From the NCBI GenBank assembly GCA_028551475.1, contig CM052358.1, forward strand, positions 3,102,501 to 3,166,500: DNA of 64,000 bases. The letters are read 5' to 3'. Shown in pieces: positions 50,098-63,500 of this stretch. The position numbers and the translations under genes were made by a program. Each line of letters opens with the position of its first letter. The stretch's first letter is position 1. The notes below the pieces were generated by a model, which did no database searches, had not been told where the DNA came from, and was given only the letters and a program-made list of their open reading frames with translations. Origin of the DNA: Casuarina equisetifolia. Lineage: Eukaryota > Streptophyta > Magnoliopsida > Fagales > Casuarinaceae.

Positions 50098-53000
50098 CTA
50101 TATAGCTTGCGGAGAGATTTCTGACTCGAGCTGTATGATTCTGGTATCCATCCTTTGGCTTTTTTCCTGAGCCAAACATTCGTTCAGTTCTGCCAATACA
50201 TGACTCATGTCTGGCCTTTGGTTTGCAGTTTGTGATGTGCATGACATGGCTATCTCCAAAACTTTCCAAGCAGAAATAGTGTTAAACTCTCCCTCTGACC
50301 TTGGATCAATAATGTTTTGAATATCTCCTCTTTCAACTAATGGATTTATCCATTCGAGTATATGATTGTTATTCACAGGGCTTCTCGTTATTATTGCAAG
50401 ATGACCAGTTATTAGCTCCAAAAGAACAATTCCAAAGCTATATATGTCACTTTTCTTGTTGAAGGTTCCAGATACTTGAAATCTATATATACCACACAAT
50501 TGATTAGATCAATGAAAGAAACTTGAAAATTCATTTAATGCTTAGTTATGCTTCCATTACACGTTTGATGTATTTGGTGAGAGATTATAAATTATTTGAA
50601 CCTTAAATAATAGAAATTGGTATCTTGATTTTGTATTGACTTAAGATTAAATTGTATATTGTGTACATTTGAGTGTATTTAAAGCTTAGAATTCAATACT
50701 ATATTCCCCATGAGCACAATTTATATGGTGTAAAAAAAAAAAATGCTTAAAGCATTTTGTGATGCAAAATTCATAAGAATATCTATATATAATACTTAAA
50801 TAAATCCTTATAAAATATATATATATATATACACTTTAAAATAGTAGGTTTGAACACTTACTGAGGATCAAGGTACCCTAATGTACCAGCTGGACGAGTT
50901 GATATATGAGAATCAGTTTCACTTGCAAAGACTCTGGACAATCCAAAATCAGCTATCTTGGCTTGCATTTTTTCATTCAACAAAATGTTAGAAGCTTTCA
51001 TGTCTCTATGTATTATAGGTGGCTTGCAACCATTATGTAGATATTCTAGTCCTGCAATTCCACCAATAAACCATCGTTTACTTGTTCAAGCACAAAGTAA
51101 AATCCAAAGATTTCAAACATGAATAATCGTATAATCCATTCCTTTGCATACCATGTGCTGCATCCACCGCAATATGAAGTCCTTCATTCCATTTTAAGAT
51201 ATTGATGTTGGTCGCTGCATCAGAAATATTTTGAGTTATCTCTTTCAATCAGGCTATAGTTGAGAATTGCCCTTATTTAGCAATGTTGTAAGAAAATAAA
51301 ACTATTCATGGGATATTTATGAAACATATACATTGCTAATCCTAATGAATGACATACGTGGTTCAATTTGTTTTAAAACTTAGATTGGCATGTTAGTACT
51401 TCATGTCTCCCGTCTTTGTTTGTAATACCTGGTCTCATGTTTTGGATCTTAACCATTAAAGGTTAGCTGGGACTTTTTTGTGGGCTTTTCATCTTTTCCA
51501 TATTTATTTTCTTCTCTCATTCTAATATGCCTAATGATAAGAGCAGGCAACATGGGATTGCCTTCCGTAAATATGAATTGGCAAGCTCTGGCACTACAGC
51601 TGCACCATCAGAGGTTGCCTGCCCTGACTTTCAACATTGGTGATAAATACCTGCTAAATGCTGCTGCAGGTTCCCATTAGCCATGTACTCGTATATCAGT
51701 GCCTTCCTCTCACCCTCATCACAGTATCCAACGAGAGAAACCAAGTTCCTATGATGAACAACCGTTAAGAGTTGTACCTGCATTTCAAAACAACGCTTCA
51801 TGCCAATTTCGATGAAATCATAGTATTTGAAACCTTGGAGTAAATGAAAACACTAGTTGTAGCATTCTATCTGACCTCTGCTTGAAATTCCTTGTACCCT
51901 TGGTTTGATGAAGAAGAGAGCAACTTAACAGCAACTTTAGTGCCATCTTGCAGCGTGCCAAGGTACACGCTTCCAAATCCTCCCGCTCCAATGATTGAAT
52001 TGAAGTTATTAGTTATTCTTAGAACTTCAGAATAACTATACCGGTTGACCCTTTGGTTTGATGTTGGAACTCACAATTGTATCTATAACAAGGAAGATCA
52101 GCTCATTAACGGCATGCACAAATCCACGGGAACATGTTTCAGGTTTGCATGGGAATATGTATAGTTTGTTATAACGTATATGTCTATGTCGTTAAACCAA
52201 TACTTCCACATGCTAAAGTTACAATGATTAAATCCATAGTCCATTGACTCTATAAAGGGAACGCAAAGTAAATCTCGGGCCGATTCTACCAAAACCGTAT
52301 GCTGTGACCTCTTAGCGATGTTTTACGTTTCTCCACTGTATGTTGTTGGAGATGTAATGCTAGAGAAGCAGAAAATGAAGAAAGAAGTACCTTCATGCCT
52401 TTTCCTTCTATAAATGGCAAGAGCACTGAAGATGAACAGAAGGACCGGCACTGCTACGGACGACGCAACGACTGGGATAATGAACTTAATTTTCTTCTTC
52501 CTCTTGCATGAAGCCATTTCACAGAGATCTGGATTTTCGCCAAATCTTGCATAAAGAACATTAAGGTAAGATCCTGCGGTAAATAACTCTTCAAAAGATA
52601 GATCATTCTATCATCATGCGATAAGAATTACAACGTTATATACTGAGGGCAAAGATAAATAAAACAAGAGGCCAGGATAACTGAAGTCAGCTTTATTAAG
52701 CAACTGGGAAAATGAAGCATTTGAGACAGAAAGAGAAGCTAACCTCAAGTCCAATATCCCGTCCTTCGACTTTTCCAGGAGAGCCTCAGGAACTGAACCT
52801 GTGAGGTTGTTACCCCTCAAATCACTGCAAACATGGTGTTAGGCAAATCACCACAATTGCCTAAAGCCGCGTAGGTTCAAAATAACAAGATTAAAACTAA
52901 ACAACTTACAGGGTGCTCAAGTATGACATTTTTTCTAAAACTTCTGGCATTGGCCCAATTAAGTTGTTATATGACAAATCCCTGAAATAGATAGAATTAG

Positions 53001-55736
53001 AAAAAATTTGGATAAAAATACTTTCGTGTTTTAAGGTCAAAAATTATTTCTGTTCTTGCCACCCTGATATTGGAATATAGGGTAAAAGTTCCTGGTATCA
53101 TGCCCCAACTTTACTCTCTACACGTTAATACGTTCATCAAGAAGATATCCATCTGCCAAGCAGTAATCTTAAGCTGGCAGATGGTCCATTGTTACTGAAT
53201 CGCGAGTATCTATCACACTTTGGATCAAGACTTACAAAGATTGGAGTTCCTTGAGGTTGGAGAGTGAAGCTGCAATTGCTCCTGACAATTTACTTGAACT
53301 CATGTTCCTGCTTGCAATTATGAAAAGAAGGAAGAATTACTAACCACGGTTATTAAATATGCGATTATGCAGTTGTGAAGGGAGTCTCTTCGAGTGAACC
53401 ATTTCCTAGAATTGCTTTATATTTTCATATCAATAATGAAGCCCAAATGGATTTGATGTCCCGAGAGTTAAGGAAGGCTTTCTTTTCCATTAGACAATGA
53501 TCCATTAATTGAAATTTTATAGCTTGAGTAAAACAAGTTTTGATGCATTGGAAATGCACTCACAGTGAGATGATCCTTGGAGGACTGTCATTACTGCAGT
53601 TCAAACCATCCCATGAGAATTCAACTGGGACACAAGGATCGCCTTGCCAGTTCTTAGTCACGTTTTCTTTATTTCCATGATCGCTTCAACTAATGTTTTC
53701 AATGGGGGAAAAAAAAGGATAATAAACAATCAGTGAAAAAGAAAGTGGTTGAGAGGAGGAGCAGGAGGAGAAGGAGGATTCAAAGTACGCAAGATCAAGT
53801 AGAAAAACAAAAGGAAGTGACAGTTTGATCAACAAATAATTTGCAGCCTTTGCATCAATATGCCTTTCCTATGATGATGACAGCTTGAAGGCAGCATGAA
53901 TCATATTCGAGGCTAGTTACTAACTGCATAAAATTCTATCGTGGGTAGTAACATACAACTCATGTTAACACCAGTTTAATCAACTATGTGAGAAAATTAC
54001 AAGATTTTTGCAGTTAATTATAAGCTAAAAACCGTCAACATAGTGTGAAATGAGTTGCCTCAATGTGAAATACAGCAGCAAAAAGTTTAGTTTCTGTTCT
54101 TGCAACAATAAAAGAGGTTCATCTGTTAAGATCCTGTTTATAGGACACAGGTCTACCATCAAGCCTTCATAAGCTGCGGAAGTGTCTTTACAAATGGTAT
54201 TGACAACTTACAGATAGCATGGACGTTTGTATAACGGCAATATCAATAACAATTCCTTGTATAAGAAAAAGAAGCATACCATCTTCTGTTGCAGTAGGTT
54301 TATTTGGGACTCTTTTAGCACAACAGTCTCAAAGGCGTTGAGGATTGGAGGAAGCTTGGATCCTTGAGCCGCCGTTACTGAAAAGTGCAGCCGATTTCCC
54401 GTAATTGGTGGATCATCTTGGACTATGGTTATTGGTTTCAGATAATCAAGCTTAAAAAATTTTGTCATATCGCGCTCACCGTTCAAACTAATTGCGAATT
54501 CCCTTTGCTGGCCGGCCTTGAGCTCCTCAATCTCAGCAAAGTTGAAGTAAACATAAACTTTAGAATCAGAGCTCGGTGGATTCCAGTATAAGTCCAAGGG
54601 ATTACTAGCGTTCTGTGTCTCGCAAACAGTCCTCATCAGTTCGGTTCGTAATATATACGCATCATCGATGCTCTGGGTGTAAATGGAGTCCGTGGAAATT
54701 GAAATTAAATCATCATATGATTCTGGAGATCCAATAGCGATCATAAACATCAGCCGGATACCTGATTGGAAGAAAATATCAAAATTGATCCTATGACATG
54801 ATTTTCGTTCAACATTTCAAAAGGGAAAGTTATTAAAAAAGGATGACCGGAAAATGTTGCATAACTTTGAAAGATCAGTTGTCAGCCATCAAAGTTTAGG
54901 TGTGTTACAAATAAAACAATCTTGCAAAGAAAATTGGTAAGATAGTAAGACTAAACTCGTTTCTCTTAGCATAGAAGATGAATATTATAAAACTGTATAC
55001 TTTTGAAGATGTAAAAGTTATAGTAAAATAAAATACATGTCAAATAATCTTTGATTATTCCATAAAATAAAGTCTGCCGATGTTGTTGAACAATATTCAG
55101 TGCTTTAGGGCATTTTCTTGGGGAAAATTAGGAAGGAAAAAAAGAGGAAGCTAAAGACAACGAACAAGACACAAATAGGAGATGTCGAGATGACATATTT
55201 GAATCACCCGAGTCCTGATTCATTTGTTTTCCGGCCAATATCATATCGCCTTATGTTTGTGAGAGCTCTAACTTCAGTACAGTAAAGGGAATTATCCAAA
55301 GACCATAGCTCCAAGGATGTAATATAATGTGTCCCTTAATCAATATTGACAAGACACACATCTATATAATCCATTAAGGGAACATGAATAATATCATAAA
55401 AAGTATCTAGTGAATCCACTAATAGCCATTTATTGACCCCAAGATATAGGTCAAATTTTGGGGTTTGGTCTTTGCCATCGTAATTCTCGTACATGAATTC
55501 AGCTCTAATCATATACTTATTATTTGTTCCTCGCTTTGGTCTCAAGGTATAACAATTCCTTGTTCCTGCAGGAAAACTTCTTGGTGTCTTTAGCCTTTGT
55601 GAATATTCGTCAGACACATCAGGAGATATTATACTGGGTACTCCAGTATCTATTAATTCTTTATTTGAAATGTAAGGAATACCCGTTTCATCGTCGGTGT
55701 AATCTTCATTGCTGCCACAGTTAATGCCGATGAGAC
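50098..55736 (-). pseudogene. Copy 4: malectin-LRR receptor kinase pseudogene, sister of copy 1
   Basis: Exons by homology to copy 3: 55,208-55,736; 54,280-54,761; 53,564-53,689; 53,236-53,307; 52,910-52,981; 52,744-52,824; 52,391-52,545; 51,876-52,082; 51,651-51,777; 51,152-51,214; 50,862-51,051; 50,098-50,482. Damage: the TAA after VCLVNID and the +1 shift after DVYDRYW in the malectin domain (both shared with copy 1); a 7-bp loss in the hinge exon; one extra base in the juxtamembrane exon just before YSYSEV. The kinase motifs are otherwise good: [28 protein letters not shown]. The APE position reads DPQ. No signal-peptide exon was found. The kinase half is much better preserved than that of copy 1. 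A full receptor is ruled out. Confidence 0.87.
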
Positions 55737-57899
55737 CTTGAAATTATGACAGATAATAAAGAATCAGGCATAGCAGTTCAATGGGGTATCATCGTACAAC
55801 CAGGCTCCTGTGTTTACTGATAAAACTGGCATCACAGTTCTAAAACACAAAAAGAAAAAAGGAAGTTTCTAAGCTGCTTACTTCCAACTTGTGTGGAAAC
55901 AATGTCGTAGATTTCAGAAATGTTGTGAACTTGTGGATTCACTTGATCACCTCAAAAGGCTGAGGCCATATGAAATCAAAAAAGGAAAATGAAAACAAAA
56001 ATGTATGAGTTCCACTGTGCTGTGCCCGTGTTTCTTTTTACGCTTGAAAAAAAAGTTAACATAGCCAAACTTTGTAAACTCGTCTGAAAATACCGAGATA
56101 GCCTGACTCCATTTTGCTTTAAGCAAGACGCATTAGATTTTAGGACTGCGAGCGATCTTGAAAATGTTGTTTGAAATGTTTATCTGGAAAAGGTTTCTTA
56201 GAAATGCCAGAAACATCATTGACTTGAAGTCAAGCAAATCACATACACTGACAGAATAACGAAAAGATGCACAAAGTAGTTGACTTGTTCTGATTGTTGA
56301 ACGTGCTTTGAATATTTCGCTCGTGGGTTTTTTTTTAATAAAATAAAAATCTTTTGGATCATAGCACTCAAAAGTTTATTTTATTCTTTCTTTTCCTTTT
56401 CTTTTCTTTCATTACTTCAGTATAGCCAATCATTTGAAAAAATAGTTGAATATTTTTGAAGATAAGCTGCCTGATTTTCTTTACTAGTCCTGGTAAATAA
56501 AGTAAAAGAAGTTTGTCCAGCATAGTTGTAAATTTTGATATTCAAACCAGGCCAATGTTATTTAGGGGGCTGCTTGCAGCTAGATTTGTCTCATGATCGA
56601 TATACCGTACCTTTTAATTTTAGTTAGTAAAAGAAGTTTGTTCAGCGTAGTTTTATTTGTTTTGGCTATCTAACCAAGCCTAGGTTGGTTGTGTAGCTGC
56701 TTATATCTGGTTCGTCTGTGACTGTCACAGCGCACCTTGTTTTTAATTTATATAATTAAATGAATTCCAGCTCAGAAAGAAAAAAAGAACTCAAATCTTA
56801 CGTGAAATAGTAAAGAAATTTAACCCTTAAAAGAAACATAATTAGATAAAAAGAAGAAATCAGGGTGGAAATTGGAGGGAAAAAAATAGAGCTGCGATTG
56901 ACACTCCATTCATAGTTAATGAATTATAAATAAGAAATGTAAGTTCGGTACTTAAAAGTTTGTGTTCTCTGAATTCTATCATACCCTTTATCATTAATAT
57001 TGTCATTTTACATCCAACAACTGCATATGGTTCTGGATTACGGAAAATAGTTATAAAGGGAATGGTCTCCATGCAATACTGGCGTCAATGGTAATACTCC
57101 AGGCAACCCGGTAACTATTAGGCATGCGAATTTTTATTGTCTTATCTTATTTCTCAAATATCTTGAATTCAAGCTACGATGAATGTTTTGATGAGATACT
57201 ATTCACGTGAATGTTAGCATTTTTAGGTGAAATGTGGCTTGTTGTTACAGTTTCCTTACTTCTTCCCTTCAATATGTCTCCGTCCTCGTTGGCGATACTC
57301 CAAATTGATTTTGATATGTTGAAAATGATATAGTTATTGAATACCTAAATCTTGTTTTAGAATTCTCTTTATATTATTATTCTGGAATTGCATTTTAGTA
57401 AATTAAAATTCCTAACATTATATTAGAGTCTAGATTTAGAAGATGACACCTACATTACAAACACTCGTAAATTTGCAAGAAAGTACATACTTGATATCCC
57501 TCAATATGAAGCTTCCAAATCATGTTAGTTGTAACGGAATGTGCTAGATAGTGAACAAAAGTTTTACATTGTTTAAATTCAATTTGAAAATCCTCTTTAC
57601 TAGGAAAAAACTTCCCTTAAGTTAATTATGACATTGCTTCACTCATGTACAAAAATTCATGTAGAAAATATTTTTCTACCTTTGAGATAAGGGGGCATGT
57701 TAAAAAAATTATAATAAAAGTTTCACATTGTTTAGATCTTGCTTGTTAATTTTAATTTTAATTTTAATTTTAATTTTAATTTTTATGTAAATATAAATTT
57801 ATTTATTTTAAGTATAATATAATACAAACATTTAGAGGTACATTTTAGCATTACAATATATCTAAGAGAAAATTAAGTTAAAATCATTTAATTATAACA
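55737..57899. other. 5' flank of copy 4: old intron 1, signal-peptide exon missing
   Basis: A near-identical twin of 12,176-14,330. As there, the signal-peptide exon is absent where homology to copy 3 ends. It carries an (AATTTT)n microsatellite at 57,746-57,785 not present beside copy 1. The homology to the copy 1 flank stops at about 57,899, where a truncated LTR element begins. Confidence 0.65.
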
Positions 57900-58727
57900 C
57901 AACTACTACAAACAATATGATCAGGCTAATCTTCAATCCAACAACTTCAAAAATACTGATCATCTCCAAAATATCATGGTCTTCAACAAAAAATCTTCAA
58001 TTTTGGCTTATAAATGCTTAGATATAGACAGAGAGACATAGATATGCACTTTGCAAACCTCAATCCACAACTCCAACAATGTATTCTAGTTGATCTACAT
58101 TAATATCATCCAAAATCAAACCAAATTTAGGGAAAGAGAAAATCTCACCTCAAAACACATCAATCTATTTCTTCAATTTCGTTCACCACATTCGATTCAT
58201 CATCCATGGTCCCAATCTTCCACATTCCTTGCTCACCGCACCACTTATTAGAAACCAAGCTTGTCTCCCATACCACTTGTTGGGATCCAAACCTGACTTT
58301 GATACCACTTGTTGGGAGAATTCAACCAAATCGCATCAACCACAATGAGATCGAACACACAAATATAAGAACACACATACCCAAATATAATATATTTAAG
58401 AGGTTTGGAACATCACAATGTCCTACGTCCCCTGTAGTCTCTTCTTATTAGATTTTTTCTTCTTAAAAAATTAGGCCCCCAAAGGGACTCTCTCAATTTC
58501 CCACTAAGTTTCTCTATACTTTTTTTATTTATAGAGAAACCCTAAAAGAATTTTAGTCGAATACCACTAGGAAAATCTACTTCCACATAAGGATAAGAAT
58601 CCTAGCTCGATACTACTAGGAAATCCATTACATCTAGAAGATATTTCCTAGTTCCACAATTACATAGAGATCTCTAATTGTAATGACAACCATACCCTTT
58701 AACCTAATTGTTCCACCAATCCTAACA
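57900..58727 (-). mobile_element. Truncated LTR element at the duplication junction
   Basis: An LTR-like block at 58,310-58,727 (418 bp) starts TGTTGGGAGAA and ends CCTAACA on the plus strand. Just left of it, minus-strand TGGTATCAAAG is a tRNA-Met-like primer-binding site, so this is the 5' LTR of a minus-strand, probably copia-type, element. Only about 400 bp of leader remain before homology to the copy 1/copy 4 flank begins at 57,899. No coding domain is present and the second LTR is missing. It is a broken remnant lying exactly between the copy 4 block and the inverted copy 5 block. Confidence 0.65.
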
Positions 58728-60585
58728 AATTATACAATTATTAGAAATAAAATAAATAAAAATATTCATAATAAAGAGTACGATAAAATGGAAAGAGAAG
58801 AAACTTTTAAAAACTAAAATTACATGACTAGTTTACAATTCATTAATTGTAAATGGAGTGACTTTTGCAATCCTTTTTTTTTCTCTTCTATTTCTATCAT
58901 ATTTCTTCTCGTTATCTAATTATGTTCTTCTAAGGGTCAGATTTCTTTTTCTATTTCACTTAAGATTTGAGTTTTTTTTTTCTGAGAAGAAATTCATTTA
59001 ATTTATATACAATAATAAGAAGGTACCGTGTACAATCAAGAGACAAAATCAGTTGTAAGCAGCCACACAACCAACCTTGGATTGATTAGAAAGCCAAAGC
59101 AAATAAAACTATGCTGAGTAAACTTCTTTTCCTAATTTCAAATTACAATTATTTTCTTCTCCGAAAATATTTTATTGCCTTAATATTTCAAGACTTAGAA
59201 ATAAAGCCAAGTGGCTTGTCTAGGTAAAAATTAGAGTAATTTCAAGATGACCCACAAATATTCAGATATATTCAAACTTGTTTCCCCACGAGGTTAGCAT
59301 TACTTATGTGATTAGGGAAGATAAGAAAACCGAAGATAAAAAGATTAATAGAGCTGTGAATGCCCTGATTCCAAAAAAATGAAAATTAAGGTGAAAACTA
59401 CAAACCATGTCCATCTAGTTAATTACCTTTTTCCTTTGTATTTTACAGCCTTCATTTAAAGCCTACCAAAAAAAAAAAGCCCAATACTCCACCGGGTGTT
59501 CTTTGTGCACTATGTCCAACAATTTGAATAGGTCAACCTGCACATCTCCTCTTTCAAACGTCAAATACGTTTGGATGTTTTTCTTTTTGTCCAGAGCATA
59601 TATATATTACTTTGCTTCAAGTCAATGATATTTCAAGAAACCTTTTCAAGATCAACATTTAAAAAAACCATTTTCGACGGTCAACCTACACTGTGCTGAA
59701 GTGTAATATTTTTTGATTGATGGAAACAAGGAAATTTCCAAAAACGTTTAACTAAATGGAGTCAGCTTGCATTCAATATTTTGAAACATGCTTACAATGT
59801 CCAAAAGAAATACGTTCTTGTTTCTCCTAGCTTCCAATGAACTTGAAGATTTACTTCTTTTATTATCCTTTGCATTCACTAAATGATGGACCGTTTGATT
59901 CTCGCTGAAATCAGTATAACAGAAGAATTGTTGGATAAAAAGCTAATAAACTAAGAAGGACGAAGATTAAATTAAAAGCTTTGTTGAACGAAGTTTCCAT
60001 GTTCGACAAAAATAAAAGATGAAAAATTTATTATCCTACAATCTCTTCAAGAGTTTGTAGCCACACAAAATATATTTTCGGTTGAGCACCACCTCAATCT
60101 TAAAAATCCAACCGTTCATCAATCGGGAAAAAAAAAAATGGTCCCCACTCTCCATCTTTTTTATGTTACCAAGCATTTATAGAAAACCAATATCCGAGTC
60201 TTCTAATCGCTAGATAATTGATATCAAAGCCTTAAATTAACTTAACAATTGAAATCATAGCATCGTTATTGCCCAAGAAAAAATTGCAAGTCCCCTACTC
60301 TGTTTTTATATAGCATGTGAGTCCAGAAGTTAAAAATAATAATAATAATAACGTGTTGAATCTTAAATCCAAAACGTCTTCTACACCAGTTCGAAATAAG
60401 TTGCTCAAATGTTCTGTGGCTTTGGGTGTTTTATGAATTCTGATACCAGTTTTATCAGCTAACCATAGAAGCCACAAAAAAGCCACTCATTTAGTTGATC
60501 TTGTAAACGTAGGTCACATGTTTTAATGGAGCATACCATATCGATTGCTAAGGCTAAGTTTTTATTTCTCTTTCAAAATTTTAAG
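58728..60585. other. Inverted copy of the copy 2 intron 1 region
   Basis: The reverse complement of about 23,306-25,165, which is intron 1 of copy 2. The homology begins directly after the LTR fragment, about 230 bp short of where the signal-peptide exon would lie, so that exon is absent. No gene is seen in this stretch. Confidence 0.75.
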
Positions 60586-63500
60586 GTTTCATTAGCATTG
60601 ATTGTGGCAGCAATGAAGATTACATAGATGAGAAAATGAAGATTCCTTACATGTCAGGTACGGAACTTATAGATACTGGAATAGCCACTAAGGTATCTCC
60701 TGATTTTTATGATACATCTTTCCAATACGAAAACACATTAAGAAGTTTTCCTGAAGGAACAAGGAATTGTTACACCTTGAGACCAGAGCAAGGAAGAAAC
60801 AATAACTATATTATTGAGGCTCATTTCGTGTATGGGAATTATAATGCGAAGAACAAGATTCCAATATTTGATCTATATCTTGGGGTTAATAAATGGAAAA
60901 CAATAAGTTCACCAATTGTTCGTTGCAGTATCGTTCATGTTCTCTCTACGGATTATATAGATGTGTCTTGTCAATACTGATCTAGGGATACCTTATATTT
61001 CAACATTGCTACGACGGTTTTTGGATTATTCCATTCATCACATTGATGAAGGAGGAATGGCAAACATATGGCATTATGTTGTTGGTAGGGCAAGTGAATC
61101 AGGCTTCAGGTAAATCATTTAAACCATCTTTAGATCTCACATCTATGTCATGTTCATGTTGCTTATTTCTTTCTTCCTTCTTTTCCTTCCTTTCTTAACC
61201 AAGAAAGTGAAAAATCTACCCCTAAATATTCATCTTGAATCAACATTGACATACTTTATTCTATGGCATGTCTCTTATTCTAATATTGTTCATACATCTT
61301 TAGAAGCATGCAGTTTAATGATTCATATGCTGAGAAAAGGAAGTGAGTTCATTCACACTACGTCTTAGATCTTTTGTCTCTTAAGAAATTAGACTTATTG
61401 TCCACAACATTTGTATGATTTGTAAACATAAAATATGTTGAAACAATTGTTATTCTTAAACTATGCAAAATTTTCAAGTAGTTCTTTTTGTTAATGTTTT
61501 AGTCAAGTTGAATGAAAATCATATCACGTGATTAATTCTGATTTTTTTTTTCTTACCATTGCGACGTTGCACCAAATTTAAGATAAGATGCTTGTGCCTT
61601 TTATATGCAAAGACTTTGAGTACTAAAATGATCCACTGCTTCTTGACCAAAAAGAATCCACCTCCACACTCATGATTAGAGCCTGACAATCTTGTTGACT
61701 ATGGAGAAACTATCTCCATAATAAAGCTAGAGAGTCATTGTCTGTTTGGCTATGGTGGCCTATGACCCTTGATTATGGCTGGTCCGTTGATGGTTGTAGA
61801 GATTGCTTTGTCACGAGCTTAACTATTTTTTGCTAATATTTTATCTGATGTGAAAGTATATATAGGTAATTTCATTCAAAATTGATCACGTAGGTTAATT
61901 TTCATCTCACTTTACAGAAAACGAAATGGAGACACTAACATAATTATTACCTTTAAACTTTGAAACGTAAGTAAATCCCGTGTCACCTCTGAGAAAAGTG
62001 TAGCTTTCTTTACATCTTGGTAGCAAAGGTACTTTAAGTTATACTTACCTTGTTCAAGTACATCGGTTGTTCCAATATCGTTTTGTTCTGACTCGACCGA
62101 AAATATTTCTCCCATTTAGATATCCAACCGATGTTTATGATCGTTACTGGTTTGCTCGAGGATTTGATAATTTCACGAAAATATCCACGGACTGTCAAAT
62201 TTACACCCAGAGCATGGATGTTGCGTATGAACTACCACATGAAGTGATGAGGACTGCAGCCAAATCCCCGAATGCTAGCATTCCCTTGACCCTAGACTGG
62301 ACTTTATCAGATCCAGATGCTAAAACATATGTTTACTTCCACTTTGCTGAGATTGAGAAACTTCAGGCCGGGAAGCAGAGGGAAGTGGCAATCCGTTTGG
62401 GTGGTGACCGCATTCTGATAGACTCTGTTAAACTTGAATATCTAAAATCAGTTACCATAGTCCAAGATGATCCGCCAATTTTGGGAGGTCGCCTTTTCTT
62501 TTCGATAAGCTCGGCTGAGGGCACTCACTTTCCTCCAATCCTCAACGCCTTTGAGATTGTTGCGATCAAAGAACTCTCAAATAAACCTACTTTCATAAAC
62601 GACGGTACGCATCTCTCTCTTTACAATGAATATGCTTATTTTGACATTATCATTGTTAAGAAGTTTATTTTTCTCTCAAAAATTGACTCATAAGGAAGGA
62701 GAATGTATACTATTTTAAATCTAATTCTCAAATAAGATTTAAAAAATTTGAGATACTTTTTATACTGTCCTTAAGATATTCTCTCACAAATAATTTAAGA
62801 TGTGACTTTTGTTACAAAAATAATATGTTCCTTTCAAACACAAAGTGTCAATTCTTAAAGCTTTAATATTATATAAAAATACTTATTTTCTCATCAAAAC
62901 CAGCTGGTTAGGTGGGTCGTGTATTTAAATTTAAAGTTAATTTTTAAGTAAGATCTAAATAATATGATGCACTTCCCATCCAGTTTTTAATGATCTTGTA
63001 ATAAGATGTCAACATCTTGTAATAAGATGCACAAGTAGTTCAAGCATAGGAAAGGCATGCTTGTTCAACTGCTGCAAATTATTGGACCTAACTTTTGATT
63101 TCATGTACTCCTATATAATTGTGTGCATTACGAATTATTCCTCCTATCACTTTTTCTTTGAATCAATGATTTAATTATTGTTTTTCTAACTTAAAAACAT
63201 CAGTTGAAGCAATCATGGAGATAAAGAACCTGTACAACATGACTAAAAATTGGCAAGGTGATCCATGTGTCCCAAGTTGGTACTTATGGGATGGTTTGAA
63301 CTGCAGTAACGAAAATCCTCCAAGGATTATCTCATTGTGAGTATAATTAATCCTAGTAACAATTATCTTTATTCGAAATTTTCTTAACTATATTGGTTTC
63401 AGGAATTTATCATATAATAACTTAATTGGGTCATTGCCTGAAGTTTTCGCACAACTATCATCTTTGAGCACCCTATAAGTTATTGAGTTTAGGTTGAGTT

